DNA of 35,025 bases from Amoebophrya sp. AT5.2. Its lineage: Eukaryota; Sar; Dinophyceae; Syndiniales; Amoebophryaceae. Positions 22,401 through 32,216 of the stretch are shown here, piece by piece. A model generated the notes under the pieces. It made no database searches. It saw only the letters and a program-made list of their open reading frames with translations, and was not told the DNA's origin. The stretch covers positions 1 through 35,025 of the forward strand of contig RXOD01003947.1 in NCBI GenBank assembly GCA_005223375.1. The letters run 5' to 3'. The position numbers and the translations under genes were made by a program. Numbering within the stretch: position 1 is the stretch's first letter; every line of letters starts with the position of its first letter.

Positions 22401-23026
22401 GGGAACGTTCTCAAGACGCAGCTGATCTACAACTTCCGCGACATCGAATACGACCTGCGTAGCAACCGTTGGTGGGACGTGATCAACCAGAAAGCCACCG
22501 GCTTCGAAGTCGAGGTAAATGACCTCGCCGAAGCCGTCCGGGAGGAGTGCGCGCCGCGGTGGTGGGGCCCCGAACTGGACATCAGCTGGTGGCGCGGGGC
22601 GCCGAAGGAGAAGGACGAAGAGGAACCGAACGAGGAGGAGAACACAGCTGGAAAGAAGAACAAAGAAAAGCCAGGACCACCAATAGTGCTCTTCCCATGG
22701 AAGGACGCCTCGCCGGGGATATTCGTATCTAAGAAAAGCTTCTGTAATTCATGCTGGGGATTCGGATCGATCGTTTTCCCTCATTTACGATTACAAGTTT
22801 GGATTGTACAACAATTTGTCGAATCTGCTAAACAAACCGCTTAAACCAGGTCCTCATGATGCTGAAGATGTTTTACGTAAGCTCGGGAGGGGGCCCGAGC
22901 CCTCGACCGCGACTACGACGGGACCGACGCGGTCCCAACTCCTCCGAGGCAAACCAGAAGCCAGAGCCGCCGTCAGCGCCGCCCACACCGGCCAAAGTCA
23001 GACAACGGGGCCGGGGGCGCGGATGA
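19424..23026 (+). CDS. Lipase maturation factor (LMF) family membrane protein
   Basis: Six exons: 19424-19708, 19923-20210, 20313-21976, 22036-22122, 22280-22724, 22850-23026. All phases join, giving 981 residues (animal LMF1/2 about 570-700). LMF proteins are polytopic ER proteins needed to fold secreted dimeric lipases. Family marks: first helix LVALSFFFAFCSVLQHVEAFFGCQGLLTSDAL (pattern R.LGLVYLIAF..L..Q..GLIG..GILP, quoted here in parts), then KDYDLLLLEVGLL (family FQWDILLLEAGFL), FRFTFTFA, and after exon 3 starts, LPEPSSLSWYFR (family YHYETQPLPNPLSWY). Exon 5 has NFRDIEYDLRSNRWWD and APRWWGPELDISWW near the usual C-terminal Trp-rich region. Large Ser/Gly/Pro/Ala inserts at about 340-400 and 530-640 and an acidic DDD stretch explain the extra length. 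The C-terminal tail is Pro/Arg-rich. The assignment is by pattern, strong in the first 300 residues and weaker after. Confidence 0.82.
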
Positions 23027-23584
23027 GATGTGGCCAGCCGTGTGGCCACCACATGATGATTTTCTGAGCCTATTGTACTGCAGAACACTTTATATTCTCT
23101 TTCGACGGATGTCGGATGAAAACACGACGTAATCGCGAGCGCGCAAAGGCGGGGGAATTTCGAAGAAAACCCACTCATGAACAAGCAAACGGAAAGCAGC
23201 ACAGGCGCGTGCGCTCTTTACAGGCAGTTGTGCGGAGGAGGCAGCCCGCGTTTCCAAAAAGGGGTGGATATGGGCCCTGGGGGCCTCGGATTCGCAAGAG
23301 CTAGAGAGGAGAAACTAGAGGAGACACCGCACGTCGTCAGGTCGTCGAACGCCCCTCGCGTACCTGTTTTCTTTGAACACTCATTTCTTTCGACAAATAG
23401 ACTTCGTCTTGCCAGGGTAAAGTCAAAGCAACAGAAGCCTCACAGTATTTTCCTTATTTGACCTGTAGCTGCTCTTCGAAGTCGAACGATGAAGTTCGTC
23501 TTCTTTCTTTTCGCGCGTGGGAGCCTAGGCTGATCAGTCCCAGCCTCAACAACCCGTTCAGAGCGTTTTCACTCATAGCATAGG
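23027..23584. other. Intergenic region between LMF and C2 genes
   Basis: About 560 bases with only short open frames (62-94 codons) and no motif I can support. Confidence 0.45.
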
Positions 23585-24850
23585 ATGACCGCGACAACTT
23601 CCGAGTTTTTCCCGATCGAGTATCAGGACTGGATCCTGCTTCTGGTCACCTTTTCCTTCTTCTTTTCTTTCTTGCTTCCATTCTACCTGACGGGCCTCTC
23701 GTCTCCGGCCATGCGGAAGCTGGGACAGCGGCTGCAGCAAAAACTCCTCCTCTTCTACGCGGCTGCCACGGTCGCGAACCTCGTGCTGCTGATCCTGGTG
23801 CTGGGGATTCTGCCGGATTGGAGCTTGCCGGAGTACATCGAGTGGTTCGGGATAGGGGTGGCCGAGGCCGGGAGGCACCTGAACACGTTGGCCTCCAGCG
23901 GACTCATCTTGTTTTGCTTTTTCCTGCTCTTCGTTCTGCGCGACCGGATAAAGATCCTTCTCGGCATTGAAAACCAGCCGCTTTTCAGGTTGCAGCTCCA
24001 ATCTACTGATACGTATTTCGAGGTGAAAACCTATGTTGAACTCGCTTTGCGAAGTAGGTACTTGTGATGATGGTCTTCTCTACCACCTAGTTGTCCCTTC
24101 GCAGGGGGAGGGTAGTGCGGTATTTTTTACGCAAAGTTTTTTGATGCCACCTGCCTCTTCTGTAGAAAGCCATCTTTTTTTCAGCCTCGGTTGCCTATCA
24201 TGATCACCTCAGGTTTAGCATGAAGGACGTTTACTCCTGCTGCGGGTTTGGTAGCAACGATCGCGCGATTGAGATCTACGTCCACCGTGTGGAGGAGTTG
24301 ACGAGCAGTTCGGTGATGCGCGCCAACGACCTCTTCGTAGAACTGGCGCTCGGGGACAACGAACGCGTCCGCACGCGCGTCCACAAACAGGCGGGCAGCG
24401 GGGCGGTACCAGATCATCCGACCGTGATGCACTCGGCTATGTTCCCCTCGAAAGATCCACAAATGTTTACAGGCTATTAGGACCACGTGCAGTGCTTCAC
24501 GTAAAGACTAAAAATTCCAGCGGATAAAGAACAAAACATTCCAGCTGATGAAGGAGACGATGCAGCTGAACTGGGACCCTTCGGAGGACGAAGAAAAGCT
24601 GTTCGTGTACTGCAAGACGCAGAATCTGATGGGGTCTTCCGAGGTGGCGCATTTGGAGCTGAGCAACGCGGACGTTCGGCAGATCATCGAACAGAACGAC
24701 CAGAGTGCCGACGTGCCGCAGTTCAAGCTGTTTCCACAGGGAAAAATATCGCTGTCGATTTGCTACGTGGACGAGGAGGGTGTAGAGGGAGACTACGATG
24801 GTCTAGGGGGAGGCGGCTACAAGTGGTCGCGACTACTCAGCTCGTGCTGA
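23585..24850 (+). CDS. Membrane protein with C-terminal C2-like domain, family unknown
   Basis: Exons 23585-23988, 24213-24405 and 24521-24850 join in frame to 308 residues. The N-terminal 120 residues contain three hydrophobic helices: about 16-36 (WILLLVTFSFFFSFLLPFYL), about 52-77 (LLLFYAAATVANLVLLILVL) and about 102-120 (SGLILFCFFLLFVL). A basic stretch RDRIKILLG follows. Exons 2 and 3 encode a beta-rich cytosolic region, RAIEIYVHRVEEL and then ANDLFVELALGDNERVRTRV, LNWDPSEDEEKLFVYCKTQN and KISLSICYVDEEG, which has the spacing and alternation of a C2 domain, though Ca2+-binding aspartates are not clearly conserved. A plausible role is membrane-associated scaffolding or lipid contact, which is inference. 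A Gly/Tyr-rich tail ends the protein. I cannot name a family. Confidence 0.7.
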
Positions 24851-25557
24851 AGCGGCGCGCGAGGGAGTAGGTGATGGAGTCTGGACCACGAAATATATTT
24901 TATTCGATCACCTGATGAGGAGCCAATGGCAGCATGATCAATGGGCATGCGCTGCTGTGGGCATATTTCGCGCGCACTTTTTTCAGGCTGCGGCGCAGGA
25001 ACAAAGTGCAACTTCGAAGAAAGTGCCTCCGCTCCTTTTAGTGTGAAGCACAAGTGGTGCCATATTTTTATTGATCCCTGTCAGTGTTCAACTGAGATTC
25101 GATATTCGTTCTCGGTCCGGGACTTGGCATAGCACTTCCGCCGCTCGTCGAAGTCTCCACCAAGAAAAAATCTCGCAGAATCTTTGATCATCACCGAGGT
25201 GTTTGCTAATGTCTCAAATCCAGGAATAGTCCACGAGCCACGCTGTGAACCGTCGTCGCGCGGAGAAGCTCGAGCTCTGAGTTCGTTGCACATACGCTTA
25301 CGCTTCACACGCTTTTGGCAAAGAACACTCGCACCAGAAAACTTTGCATATGTACTCACTTGTACTAGTACTCCAACTCCTTATGCCCCCAGTACTTAGT
25401 ATCATGAAGTAGTTTATCTGAACCCACGTGTTATCACTTGCAAAAACCGCAGTTACTGGACGTAAAGCTCAGCAGAAGGAACATGGCAAAGTCGGCCGCG
25501 GCCGCAGTGAGGCGGAAGTAGGGAGGTGCCCTCGGCAGCGGAGCGGCGGAAGGCGCC
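24851..25557. other. Intergenic region upstream of GOT1
   Basis: About 700 bases without a supportable gene. A minus-strand frame of 171 codons (25434-25949) overlaps GOT1 exons and is treated as a shadow. The GTACTTA motif occurs at about 25393. Confidence 0.45.
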
Positions 25558-26320
25558 ATGATGATTGACGACAACAGGAAGATTGGCATGGGCCTTTGTG
25601 CCCTGGGCCTGGTACGGACCTGTTCATTCTGCCACCGCTCCACTTCTTTTTGCTGCATTTGTTTCCCCGTGGTGAAAGGGTCGCGATCGCACGATTTAGA
25701 CGATTTATCGTTCATCGAGTTAGGTGGAAATAAGGAGAGGCCACCTTTGCAAAGAGTTGCTGCTGCTGGCATGCCATGAAAGTGAATGAATCCAAACGCC
25801 TGAACAGCTCCTGATTTTCCTGGGCTGCGTCTTCTTGTTCGATCGGGCGCTGCTGACGCTCGGCAACCTCGGCTTCCTGGCCGGCCTTGTTTTTCTCCTC
25901 GGCCCGGAGAAGACGACCAAATTTTTTGTGAAGAAGACTGTGCCATCACTCATATTCTTCTCCGGCATAGTCGTCATTATCTACGGCTGGCCGTTTGTAG
26001 GTACTGACCTGCTTACTTATTTTTCCTCTTGCCCTTTCTTGCTGCCATGGTTTCGAGTACTCAAGTAGATATTGGTACATGCATGGGCCATGAAGGTGAT
26101 GAAGAATCAAACTATTCCTATGCCAACTGTCTTGTCACTTTTATTTCTCCACACAGGGTTCTGCCTGGAGGTATACGGCGTGTGGAAGTTGTTTGCGACT
26201 TTTTTGCCAAACGTGGTCGCGACGCTGAAAATGCTCCCCGGCGTGGCGCAGGTGCTCGAGACACCACCCTTCTCATACGCCTGCGACTACATAAACGACA
26301 ACCGACGACTGCCCGTGTAG
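25558..26320 (+). CDS. GOT1: Golgi transport protein GOT1 (Got1/Sft2-like)
   Basis: Exons 25558-25611, 25808-26000 and 26157-26320 join in frame to 136 residues, matching the 138-residue family. Got1 is a small four-helix membrane protein of the ER-Golgi boundary that assists vesicle fusion and ER-to-Golgi traffic. The order of motifs follows the family: DDNRKIGMGLCALGL, then FLGCVFLFDRALLTLGNLGF (family F..GVLLLFDKALLAIGN), LVFLLGPEKTTKFF (family LAFVIGLERTFRFF), IIYGWPFVGFCLEVYG (family LLRWPLLGMFLEIYG) and LPNVVATLKMLPGVAQVL. The helices are hydrophobic and evenly spaced. The tandem ATG at the start gives one optional extra Met. The first intron lies after codon 18. Confidence 0.95.
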
Positions 26321-26777
26321 TAGGACCGATTCAATATCGGAGTTCTTCAAGCGCAGGTTTTACGGCTTCTGTTCCTGAGCTACAGGCGCGAGGAGCAAAC
26401 GCAAGTTGTGCACGGACCCATTTCACTCTGTACCTCCCGGAGTGCGAATCGCTCTACCAGAAACATCTTTCTACGCGCGCGACCGCGCTGAAATTTGAAG
26501 ACAACATGCCTGCCTCGCGGGTCTTGGCGCTGTCTCCGATGGAGATTGTTTCCGCACCGCGCCTGTGTCTGGACGTTGGTCTGTTATGTCCGATCGAATC
26601 GAGAGTGCGTGACAAGAACGAACCCCATCTACCAGGATTCGTGTTCCCTGGTAGCGTGAAACTGTATAACGCGAGCAGTAATACTAGAAGACCTCCATTG
26701 ACGCTGACTCTCGGCATGTAAGCCTCCTTAGTCGCTGATCCACTACAACAAACTGGATGACGACAACGAAGTAATAG
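26321..26777. other. Intergenic region between GOT1 and SLC35A genes
   Basis: About 460 bases. A 230-codon frame (26029-26721) covers it but starts inside a GOT1 intron, reads GOT1 exon 3 in the wrong frame and has no motif, so it is not called. Confidence 0.5.
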
Positions 26778-29125
26778 ATGCGGTCTCTCCCACCTGCGGG
26801 TGCGGCGGTGGCCGCCGGAGTGCGCGATCTGCCGGTGATTGGCAAGGATGCCGCAGCGCTCGCGAAGCGCGTCTTCGCGCCGGTCTTCCGGCAGGCAGCC
26901 GAGTTTTTCGGGGCGAACGAGCTGACGCCTGTCCAGGTCGGCGTGTTTGCGTACTACGTGACCGTTGCCTCGTGCCAGCCCCTGCTCGTGCGCTGGTCGG
27001 AGACGTCTTCGACTGCGAACGAGATGAGTGGTGGTAGCGGTGGTAGTGCTAGGAGGACGACGTTGGAGTACAATACCGCGTCGGCAGTGCTGTGCATCGA
27101 GGGCGTGAAGCTGGCGGTGAGCTACGCGAGCGAAGCGCGGCTGGCGCAGCAAAAACGGCGGGTCGGAAAGGCGGGGGCCGCGGTGGCGAAAGCGCCCGGC
27201 CAGATCTCGTGGGCACAGTGGAGCGCCTACGGAGTGCCCAGCGCGCTGTAAGTAAGTACTACGCTTCTTTTTAGCAGTACTTGTTTTATACAACGTTAAC
27301 GTTTATTTGTCGTGGCGGCCGGCGATGGAGAAGAAAAACCTCGGCAACTACATCCTCCACACCAGATACGCCGTCCTGAACAACCTCGGCTTTTACGCGA
27401 TCTACGGTCTTGGCCCGCACTATTTCGCCCTGTTTTCAACGGCGAAGGTCCTCTGCGCCGCCGTCGCGTCGCGCCTGATCCTCGAGAAACAGCTGAATCA
27501 GGTCCAGTGGGCCGCGCTGGTTCTGCTCGCCTGCGCGTTGTGCGTGGCGAAGTTGGGGTCGACGAATCCGATGCCGCAGTCATCTTCAATTGACAACACG
27601 ATTGATGTAGCCGCCGCCGACGAGCAGAGCCGCCGCTTCGCGTTCGGGTTTTTCTGCGTGTGCCTGACGTCGGTGCTGTCCGGGCTGAGCGGGGTGATCA
27701 ACGAGTACCTGCTGAAACGGTACGAGCAGCCCGACGAGGACCAGCACGCCCCTTCCCTGATGCGCAAGAACCTGTGGATGTACCAGTGGGGCTGTCTGTT
27801 GAATTTTCTCGCCTGCTTCGTGCAGCTCTCCTCCGAGAAGGGGATGTTCCACGGGTTCAACTTCGTTGTGTGGTTTCTGATCGTGGTGAAGGCGGCGGAG
27901 GGGCTGGGCGCGAGCTTCATCCTGTCGTTCTTCGACAACATCGTGAAGGGATACGCGAGCAGCCTGCAGGTGCTGGTGGTGACGGCGGGGAACTGGCTGT
28001 TTTTTGGGAGCGGAATCGACGGCAGTTTCGTGGTCGCGGTGGTGATATTCTGTTGCAGTTCCTTCCTGTACTCCGGGAGGCACAACGAGCTGCTGGGAGT
28101 CGTGGGAACTCCAGCGAACAATTCGGGCCCCTTTTCGTACGCACCAGTGCGGACGTCGGAGCAGAGGGACACCGCGACAAGCTCTCTTGCTGGGAATACG
28201 CAGTCGAGCGCGTCGGCAAGTGCGATGGGAGGCAGTGGAACGACAGGACCGTCGCTTGTCGAGCTGCGGGACATCGAAACTGGGCCGGTGAGCCCAAAGG
28301 CAGCATCTTCAGCAGCAAATTTCGGCTTCGTGGGCGGGGCGGTGTCGTCATCGTCGTCGAGCACGTCGCAGCCGGCGGGTGCAACAATAGGACAATCGGC
28401 CACAGCTGCCGGGTCGAAATCACAGTCAAACTCGAAGTCGTCAGGCTCAGAGCAGCTGCACACAGCAGGCAGAAATGCAAATCCATCGGACAGCGCTGGA
28501 GATGTCGGCCAGAGCACGAATTCCAAGAATGGCGGCGTGGACCTCTCGGACCTTCTGTCCTCGCGACAGGCAGCAAGTTCAAGTGACAAGGGAAATGGGT
28601 CGAAAAACTCCAATAGCGCGCTGTCAACAACGCCCGAGGGAAAAGACGAGGCGGCTCTGCATCAGGCCTACCTGGCGCACCACGCAGCGGACGACGTATT
28701 TGCCCTTTTTTCCCACCAAGTTTCTGCCAATTTGTGATCTGTACCTTAAAGGCTGGATAAACTACACTTACAATAACGAACGGCTACAGATTGCCGACCT
28801 CGACCTCGCGGACCCCGGCGGGGCGGTTGGTAGCGTGCCTTCGAAGTCAGACGCGGCGCTCTTCGAAGAGTTCTTCGGGGGGGCGGACCTACCCGAACAG
28901 ACACCTTCCTTTGAGCCGTCGTTCGGCGCCTCGCTATCGGGCGACGGTAGGCCAGAGGAGGACGCGCCGTGGCGCAACCGAAGCTACAGTGCGAGCTACG
29001 GACAGAATGGCGATGGGGAGGGCGAGGGGGCTACTGGAGACGATTACCCGGGCGGCTACCTCAATCAAAACTCGCCAGGTTTGCGGGAAGCGGAAGATGA
29101 GGGGGTGACGCTGCCATTAGAGTGA
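26778..29125 (+). CDS. Nucleotide-sugar transporter, SLC35A-like, with long Ser-rich tail
   Basis: Exons 26778-27247, 27366-28695 and 28790-29125 join in frame to 711 residues. SLC35A proteins exchange a cytosolic nucleotide sugar for the nucleoside monophosphate in the Golgi. The first junction is fixed by the family motif VPSALYAVLNN (family VPSLVYAVQNN), spliced from CT|A. Other family marks: AYYVTVASCQPLLVRWSET near the start, YFALFSTAKVLCAAVASRLIL, QWAALVLLACALCVAKLGS, GVINEYLLKRYEQ, NLWMYQWGCLLNFL, FFDNIVKGYASSLQVLV (family YADNILKGFATSLSII) and a final helix at FCCSSFLYSG. The transporter core ends near residue 395. The remaining about 315 residues are a Ser/Gly/Ala/Asp-rich, probably cytosolic tail, unusual for the family. 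The substrate (UDP-Gal, CMP-Sia, UDP-GlcNAc) cannot be told from sequence. Confidence 0.9.
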
Positions 29126-29807
29126 GGGGGGATGACAGACCAGGGAAACTTGTTCTTGCTTTGAATTGTCTGACGGTGGTGCTTGCGTTGCTTCAACAAT
29201 CGCGGCAACCGATTTCACCAGCCCCAGAGGTGAAGAGTCACGCGTGAGGATCTCTCAGGGTTCCCTCGCGGGTTGCTAAGGTGATGTCGTAGGAATTGGA
29301 AAAATGACCGCGTTCAAATACAATGATGATGATCACGATCTTCTTGTAGTTCTACCTTCAGCTTCAAGTTCAACCTGCGGCACACTGGTCATGCCATGGA
29401 ATGAGTGTCGGAAATCGGTTTAGTGCTCAAATGAATCGCGTGATCATTGTTGGAATACTTCGGAATCAATTTTGCTCGTAAACTAATTAAATTAATAGTA
29501 GCTTGAGCATCTGTCATCTCTGAAGATGATTTTGATTTTGACTACAGGTGCATTGAACGGCGACGCTCGTGCAGCCACGACGTACGTTGAAAGAAAAATT
29601 TGGGCGCCAAGACACACCTATTTATTTTTTACTTTGTCGGCCGATCAGGATTTTGTTCACGTCTCTGCTCATCACCGAAAACGGCGACCGTGTAAGTGTA
29701 AACTTTACTATAGCGAATAGAAAACGCCTTTGCGTTAGCATAATCTGTGGGGTGGCGTCTCAAAATACCGATCTTCTTCCTTCTCTGCACCCAAGGGTAA
29801 AGTCGCA
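29126..29807. other. Region between SLC35A gene and the tandem array
   Basis: About 680 bases without a supportable gene. The last 60 bases before copy A share a pattern with the same place before copy C (a TCTTC-rich tract, then ...GGTAA... and the ATG), so the repeat unit appears to include some 5' flank. Confidence 0.5.
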
Positions 29808-30554
29808 ATGCCCCCACGGCGGCGCGGCGGCAATCAGCGCCGCGGAGGTGGACAACAGCAGGCGAACGCTCCCGCAGTGGCGCAACAAGAAGCAGCGCCG
29901 CCGAGCCTGCAGCGACTTCTTCCAAACGAGGTGCCACTGTTCCAGACGGGCCGCAACCGTGAGCAGTTCTGGCATGCAGTGACCGAAGCAACGTACAAAC
30001 AAGTCCCGACGGCGATCGTGCGCAATATGAATGCGCTCGCGGTGAATGTTTGGGATGCCTGTGGCAGGAAGAAAACGAATCGCCCCAACTTCCAACTGGA
30101 GCCGAAAATCAAGGAGCGGATTTGGCACTTCATGGGTAGCACGGTGGAGGTGGGTGCGCGACACGACCCGAGTTTGTCGCGTACTGCGATGATCGCCATC
30201 GCTGAGGCGAAACAGCAAGAAATGTGCGACCAAATTCTCCGGAACCTCGTCGACCGCGTTCATTTTTTTGCCCAACAGGGAACCCCGGTAGCTGTTGTGG
30301 GTCTGTCCGAAGTCTTACCGGTCGGCTTGCCACCTTGGATTAAAAAATTAGTGGAAGCTAGCCAGCACGCCACGACTGCCGAGGAGTCCGACTGGAAGAT
30401 GCTTTTCACCTACCTGAAACCGTTGCAAGCCACTTTAGAGGCTGCAGGCTTTAAAGTCGACTTTTCCAATCCGAGCCAGAATATGGTGCAAGGCGAGGAT
30501 AAAAATGACTCGACGAAAAAGATCTGGAGAGTGGGGTTTCATCTTTCTCGCTGA
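29808..30554 (+). CDS. Tandem-array family protein, copy A (unknown family)
   Basis: Intronless frame of 248 residues, first of three paralogues. The N-terminus MPPRRRGGNQRRGGGQQQAN is Arg/Gly/Gln-rich, as in RGG-type nucleic-acid-binding tails. A conserved core follows, about 34-147 (EVPLFQTGRNREQFWHAV, QVPTAIVRNMNALAVNVWDA, CGRKKTNRPNFQLEPKIKER, AKQQEMCDQILRNL). Residues about 148-188 are variable between copies, and the end (about 189-248) is conserved again (SDW..L...LKPL..TLEAAGFK, KK.W...F). It is predicted soluble and mostly helical, with no signal peptide or membrane helix. I do not recognise the family. Its closest relative in the core and 3' flank is copy C; in a 186-base block it is identical to copy B. 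The start is supported by all three copies having ATG at the same place. Confidence 0.8.
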   Translation: MPPRRRGGNQRRGGGQQQANAPAVAQQEAAPPSLQRLLPNEVPLFQTGRNREQFWHAVTEATYKQVPTAIVRNMNALAVNVWDACGRKKTNRPNFQLEPKIKERIWHFMGSTVEVGARHDPSLSRTAMIAIAEAKQQEMCDQILRNLVDRVHFFAQQGTPVAVVGLSEVLPVGLPPWIKKLVEASQHATTAEESDWKMLFTYLKPLQATLEAAGFKVDFSNPSQNMVQGEDKNDSTKKIWRVGFHLSR

Positions 30555-31475
30555 AGTTGCTTCGGACCCTTGTAGCGACCGCGACCAAGGCGCCGCTGTA
30601 TCGCCATCAGAATGCTAAAACGAACAGGCCGTACAACGTTGAATATCATCTTCATCACCTCCGCACACCAGAAAGCTGTTTTTTTACATCTATCATCTAC
30701 ATCAGGAGGAAAAATGGCTTATCAACTCTCTCTCTGCAGCGGCTGGCTTCAATCTGTTCCCGCTGCAGCGCATCAGCAGTGGCGTGATGCTGGTGAGGCG
30801 GCTTTGTGTTCCACCCGCGGATTCCTAAATGATGACGATAAATAAAGGTGAAAAAAAACCAATAAAGATAGGCGTAAAGATCAGGTCCAATACTGACGGA
30901 GGTAGATTGACGGGTGCCCACGCGCTCTTCTGTATGATGATCCACTACCACTTGGATTCCGCTCTGATGGTCGTTTCTTTTTCGTCTTCATGTTAAGCCT
31001 CAAAAAAAAAGCAGTGATGCACTGATCACACGAAGTCGTTCGTAGAAACGGACTATCTCAGTAATCTCGATCTCATGGTCAATAAATTGAACACATAGTC
31101 GTGATAGATTTCCACTTCGACAGTAGCGCGTGGCACATCTCATTCACATTCTGGTAGCAAGGACGGAGTGAATCAATGTGAAAAAGTCACCACTTTTTGA
31201 ACGAAGCAGCGGCGTTCGTGCGGTTGTGTAAAGAAAGTGGAACTTGTTGTAGCTGTAGGTCAAGCCTGGCTCTGCCTTCCAATCACGTAGCAGCTCCTCT
31301 GCGTCTCCCCAGTTTGTCCTCTTCTTCGACGAAGAAGACGCTGCGTAGCGACGTAGAAGAAATCGCTCAAACTAGACGGACGTGAACTTGGTCACAGTCT
31401 GTGGGCTGTCGCGGTCGCGCCTTAGAATAGCGTGTTTCTGTCTTGCTTCTGCGACGAAGCGTCACGACCGACGCA
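30555..31475. repeat. Copy A 3' flank / copy B 5' flank, non-coding repeat
   Basis: Non-coding DNA that closely matches the copy C flank, with substitutions and indels that break reading frames, so it is not protein coding. The best conserved block is 30878-31060 (matching 34479-34660), with CAGGTCCAATACTGACGGAG and CTGATGGTCGTTTCTTTTTC. A hairpin TCTTCTTCG-A-CGAAGAAGA (31320-31338) lies at the place where copy C has a different but also perfect hairpin (34917-34935). Confidence 0.75.
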
Positions 31476-32216
31476 ATGCCTCCACGGCGGCGCGGCGGCA
31501 ATCAGCGCCGCGCGGGTGGACATCAGCAGGCGAACGCTCCCGCAGTGGCGGAACCTCTAGCAGCGCCGCCGAGCCTGCAGCGACTTCTTCCAAACGAGGT
31601 GCCACTGTTCCAGACGGGCCGCAACCGTGAGCAGTTCTGGCATGCAGTGACCGAAGCAACGTACAAACAAGTCCCGACGGCGATCGTGCGCAATATGAAT
31701 GCGCTCGCGGTGAATGTTTGGGATGCCTGTGGCAGGAAGAAAACCGGTCGCCCGGAGTTTCTCTTGGAGCCGAAAATCAAGGACACAATCTGGCGTTTTA
31801 TGGGAAACAATGTGGACGTGGACGCGCGATGCGATCCGAGTTTGTCTACTGCCGCACTCGCCGCAATCGCGACGGCAAAACAGCAGGAAATTTGTGATCG
31901 TATTCTGCGGAACCTTATCAAGCACCTCGAAGGATACGCCAAGAAAGGATACCTGTGGTTGGCCGTGAAGGCGTCTGATGTCTTTCCCACGGGTTTTGGA
32001 ATTGCGCTCCCTCGCGCTTGCAAAGACGCCGCGACCAGGCTGCAATCCGACTGGTACTGGCTCTTTGTCGCGCTGAAACCGTTGCGATCCACACTAGAGG
32101 CTGCCGGTTTCGAAGCAGATCCGTCCGACCCCAAGCAGTTGGTCGAGGTTGATGCAGAGGCTGACGGAACTGATCAGACGAAAAAGGTGTGGGTGATGAG
32201 ATTTAGCTGGAGCTGA
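31476..32216 (+). CDS. Tandem-array family protein, copy B (unknown family)
   Basis: Intronless frame of 246 residues from ATG 31476; the upstream in-frame codons to 31443 are not shared with the other copies. The N-terminus and first half are almost identical to copy A, including a 186-base stretch without any difference (31559-31744). Immediately after KK the sequence departs sharply: TGRPEFLLEPKIKDTIWRFM, then AIATAKQQEICDRILRNLIK. The variable segment is the most divergent of the three (GYAKKGYLWLAVKASDVFPTG). The C-terminal LKPLRSTLEAAGFEADPSDP and KKVWVMRFSWS keep the family pattern. No known domain recognised. The open frame and conserved ends indicate a functional gene. Confidence 0.78.
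   Translation: MPPRRRGGNQRRAGGHQQANAPAVAEPLAAPPSLQRLLPNEVPLFQTGRNREQFWHAVTEATYKQVPTAIVRNMNALAVNVWDACGRKKTGRPEFLLEPKIKDTIWRFMGNNVDVDARCDPSLSTAALAAIATAKQQEICDRILRNLIKHLEGYAKKGYLWLAVKASDVFPTGFGIALPRACKDAATRLQSDWYWLFVALKPLRSTLEAAGFEADPSDPKQLVEVDAEADGTDQTKKVWVMRFSWS

Noticed and set aside
25434..25949. 171-codon minus-strand frame
   Set aside because: It overlaps GOT1 exons 1 and 2, which are firmly identified by family motifs on the + strand.
26029..26721. 230-codon + frame over the GOT1 end
   Set aside because: It reads GOT1 exon 3 out of frame and contains no motif; a shadow of GOT1 and downstream DNA.
27248..27365. In-frame open stretch before SLC35A exon 2 (with ATG near 27325) as a coding start
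   Set aside because: Splicing at 27247/27366 restores the family motif VPSALYAVLNN exactly, so this stretch is intron.
27498..28613. 371-codon minus-strand frame
   Set aside because: Antisense shadow of the SLC35A exon; GC-rich coding sequence commonly leaves the opposite strand open.
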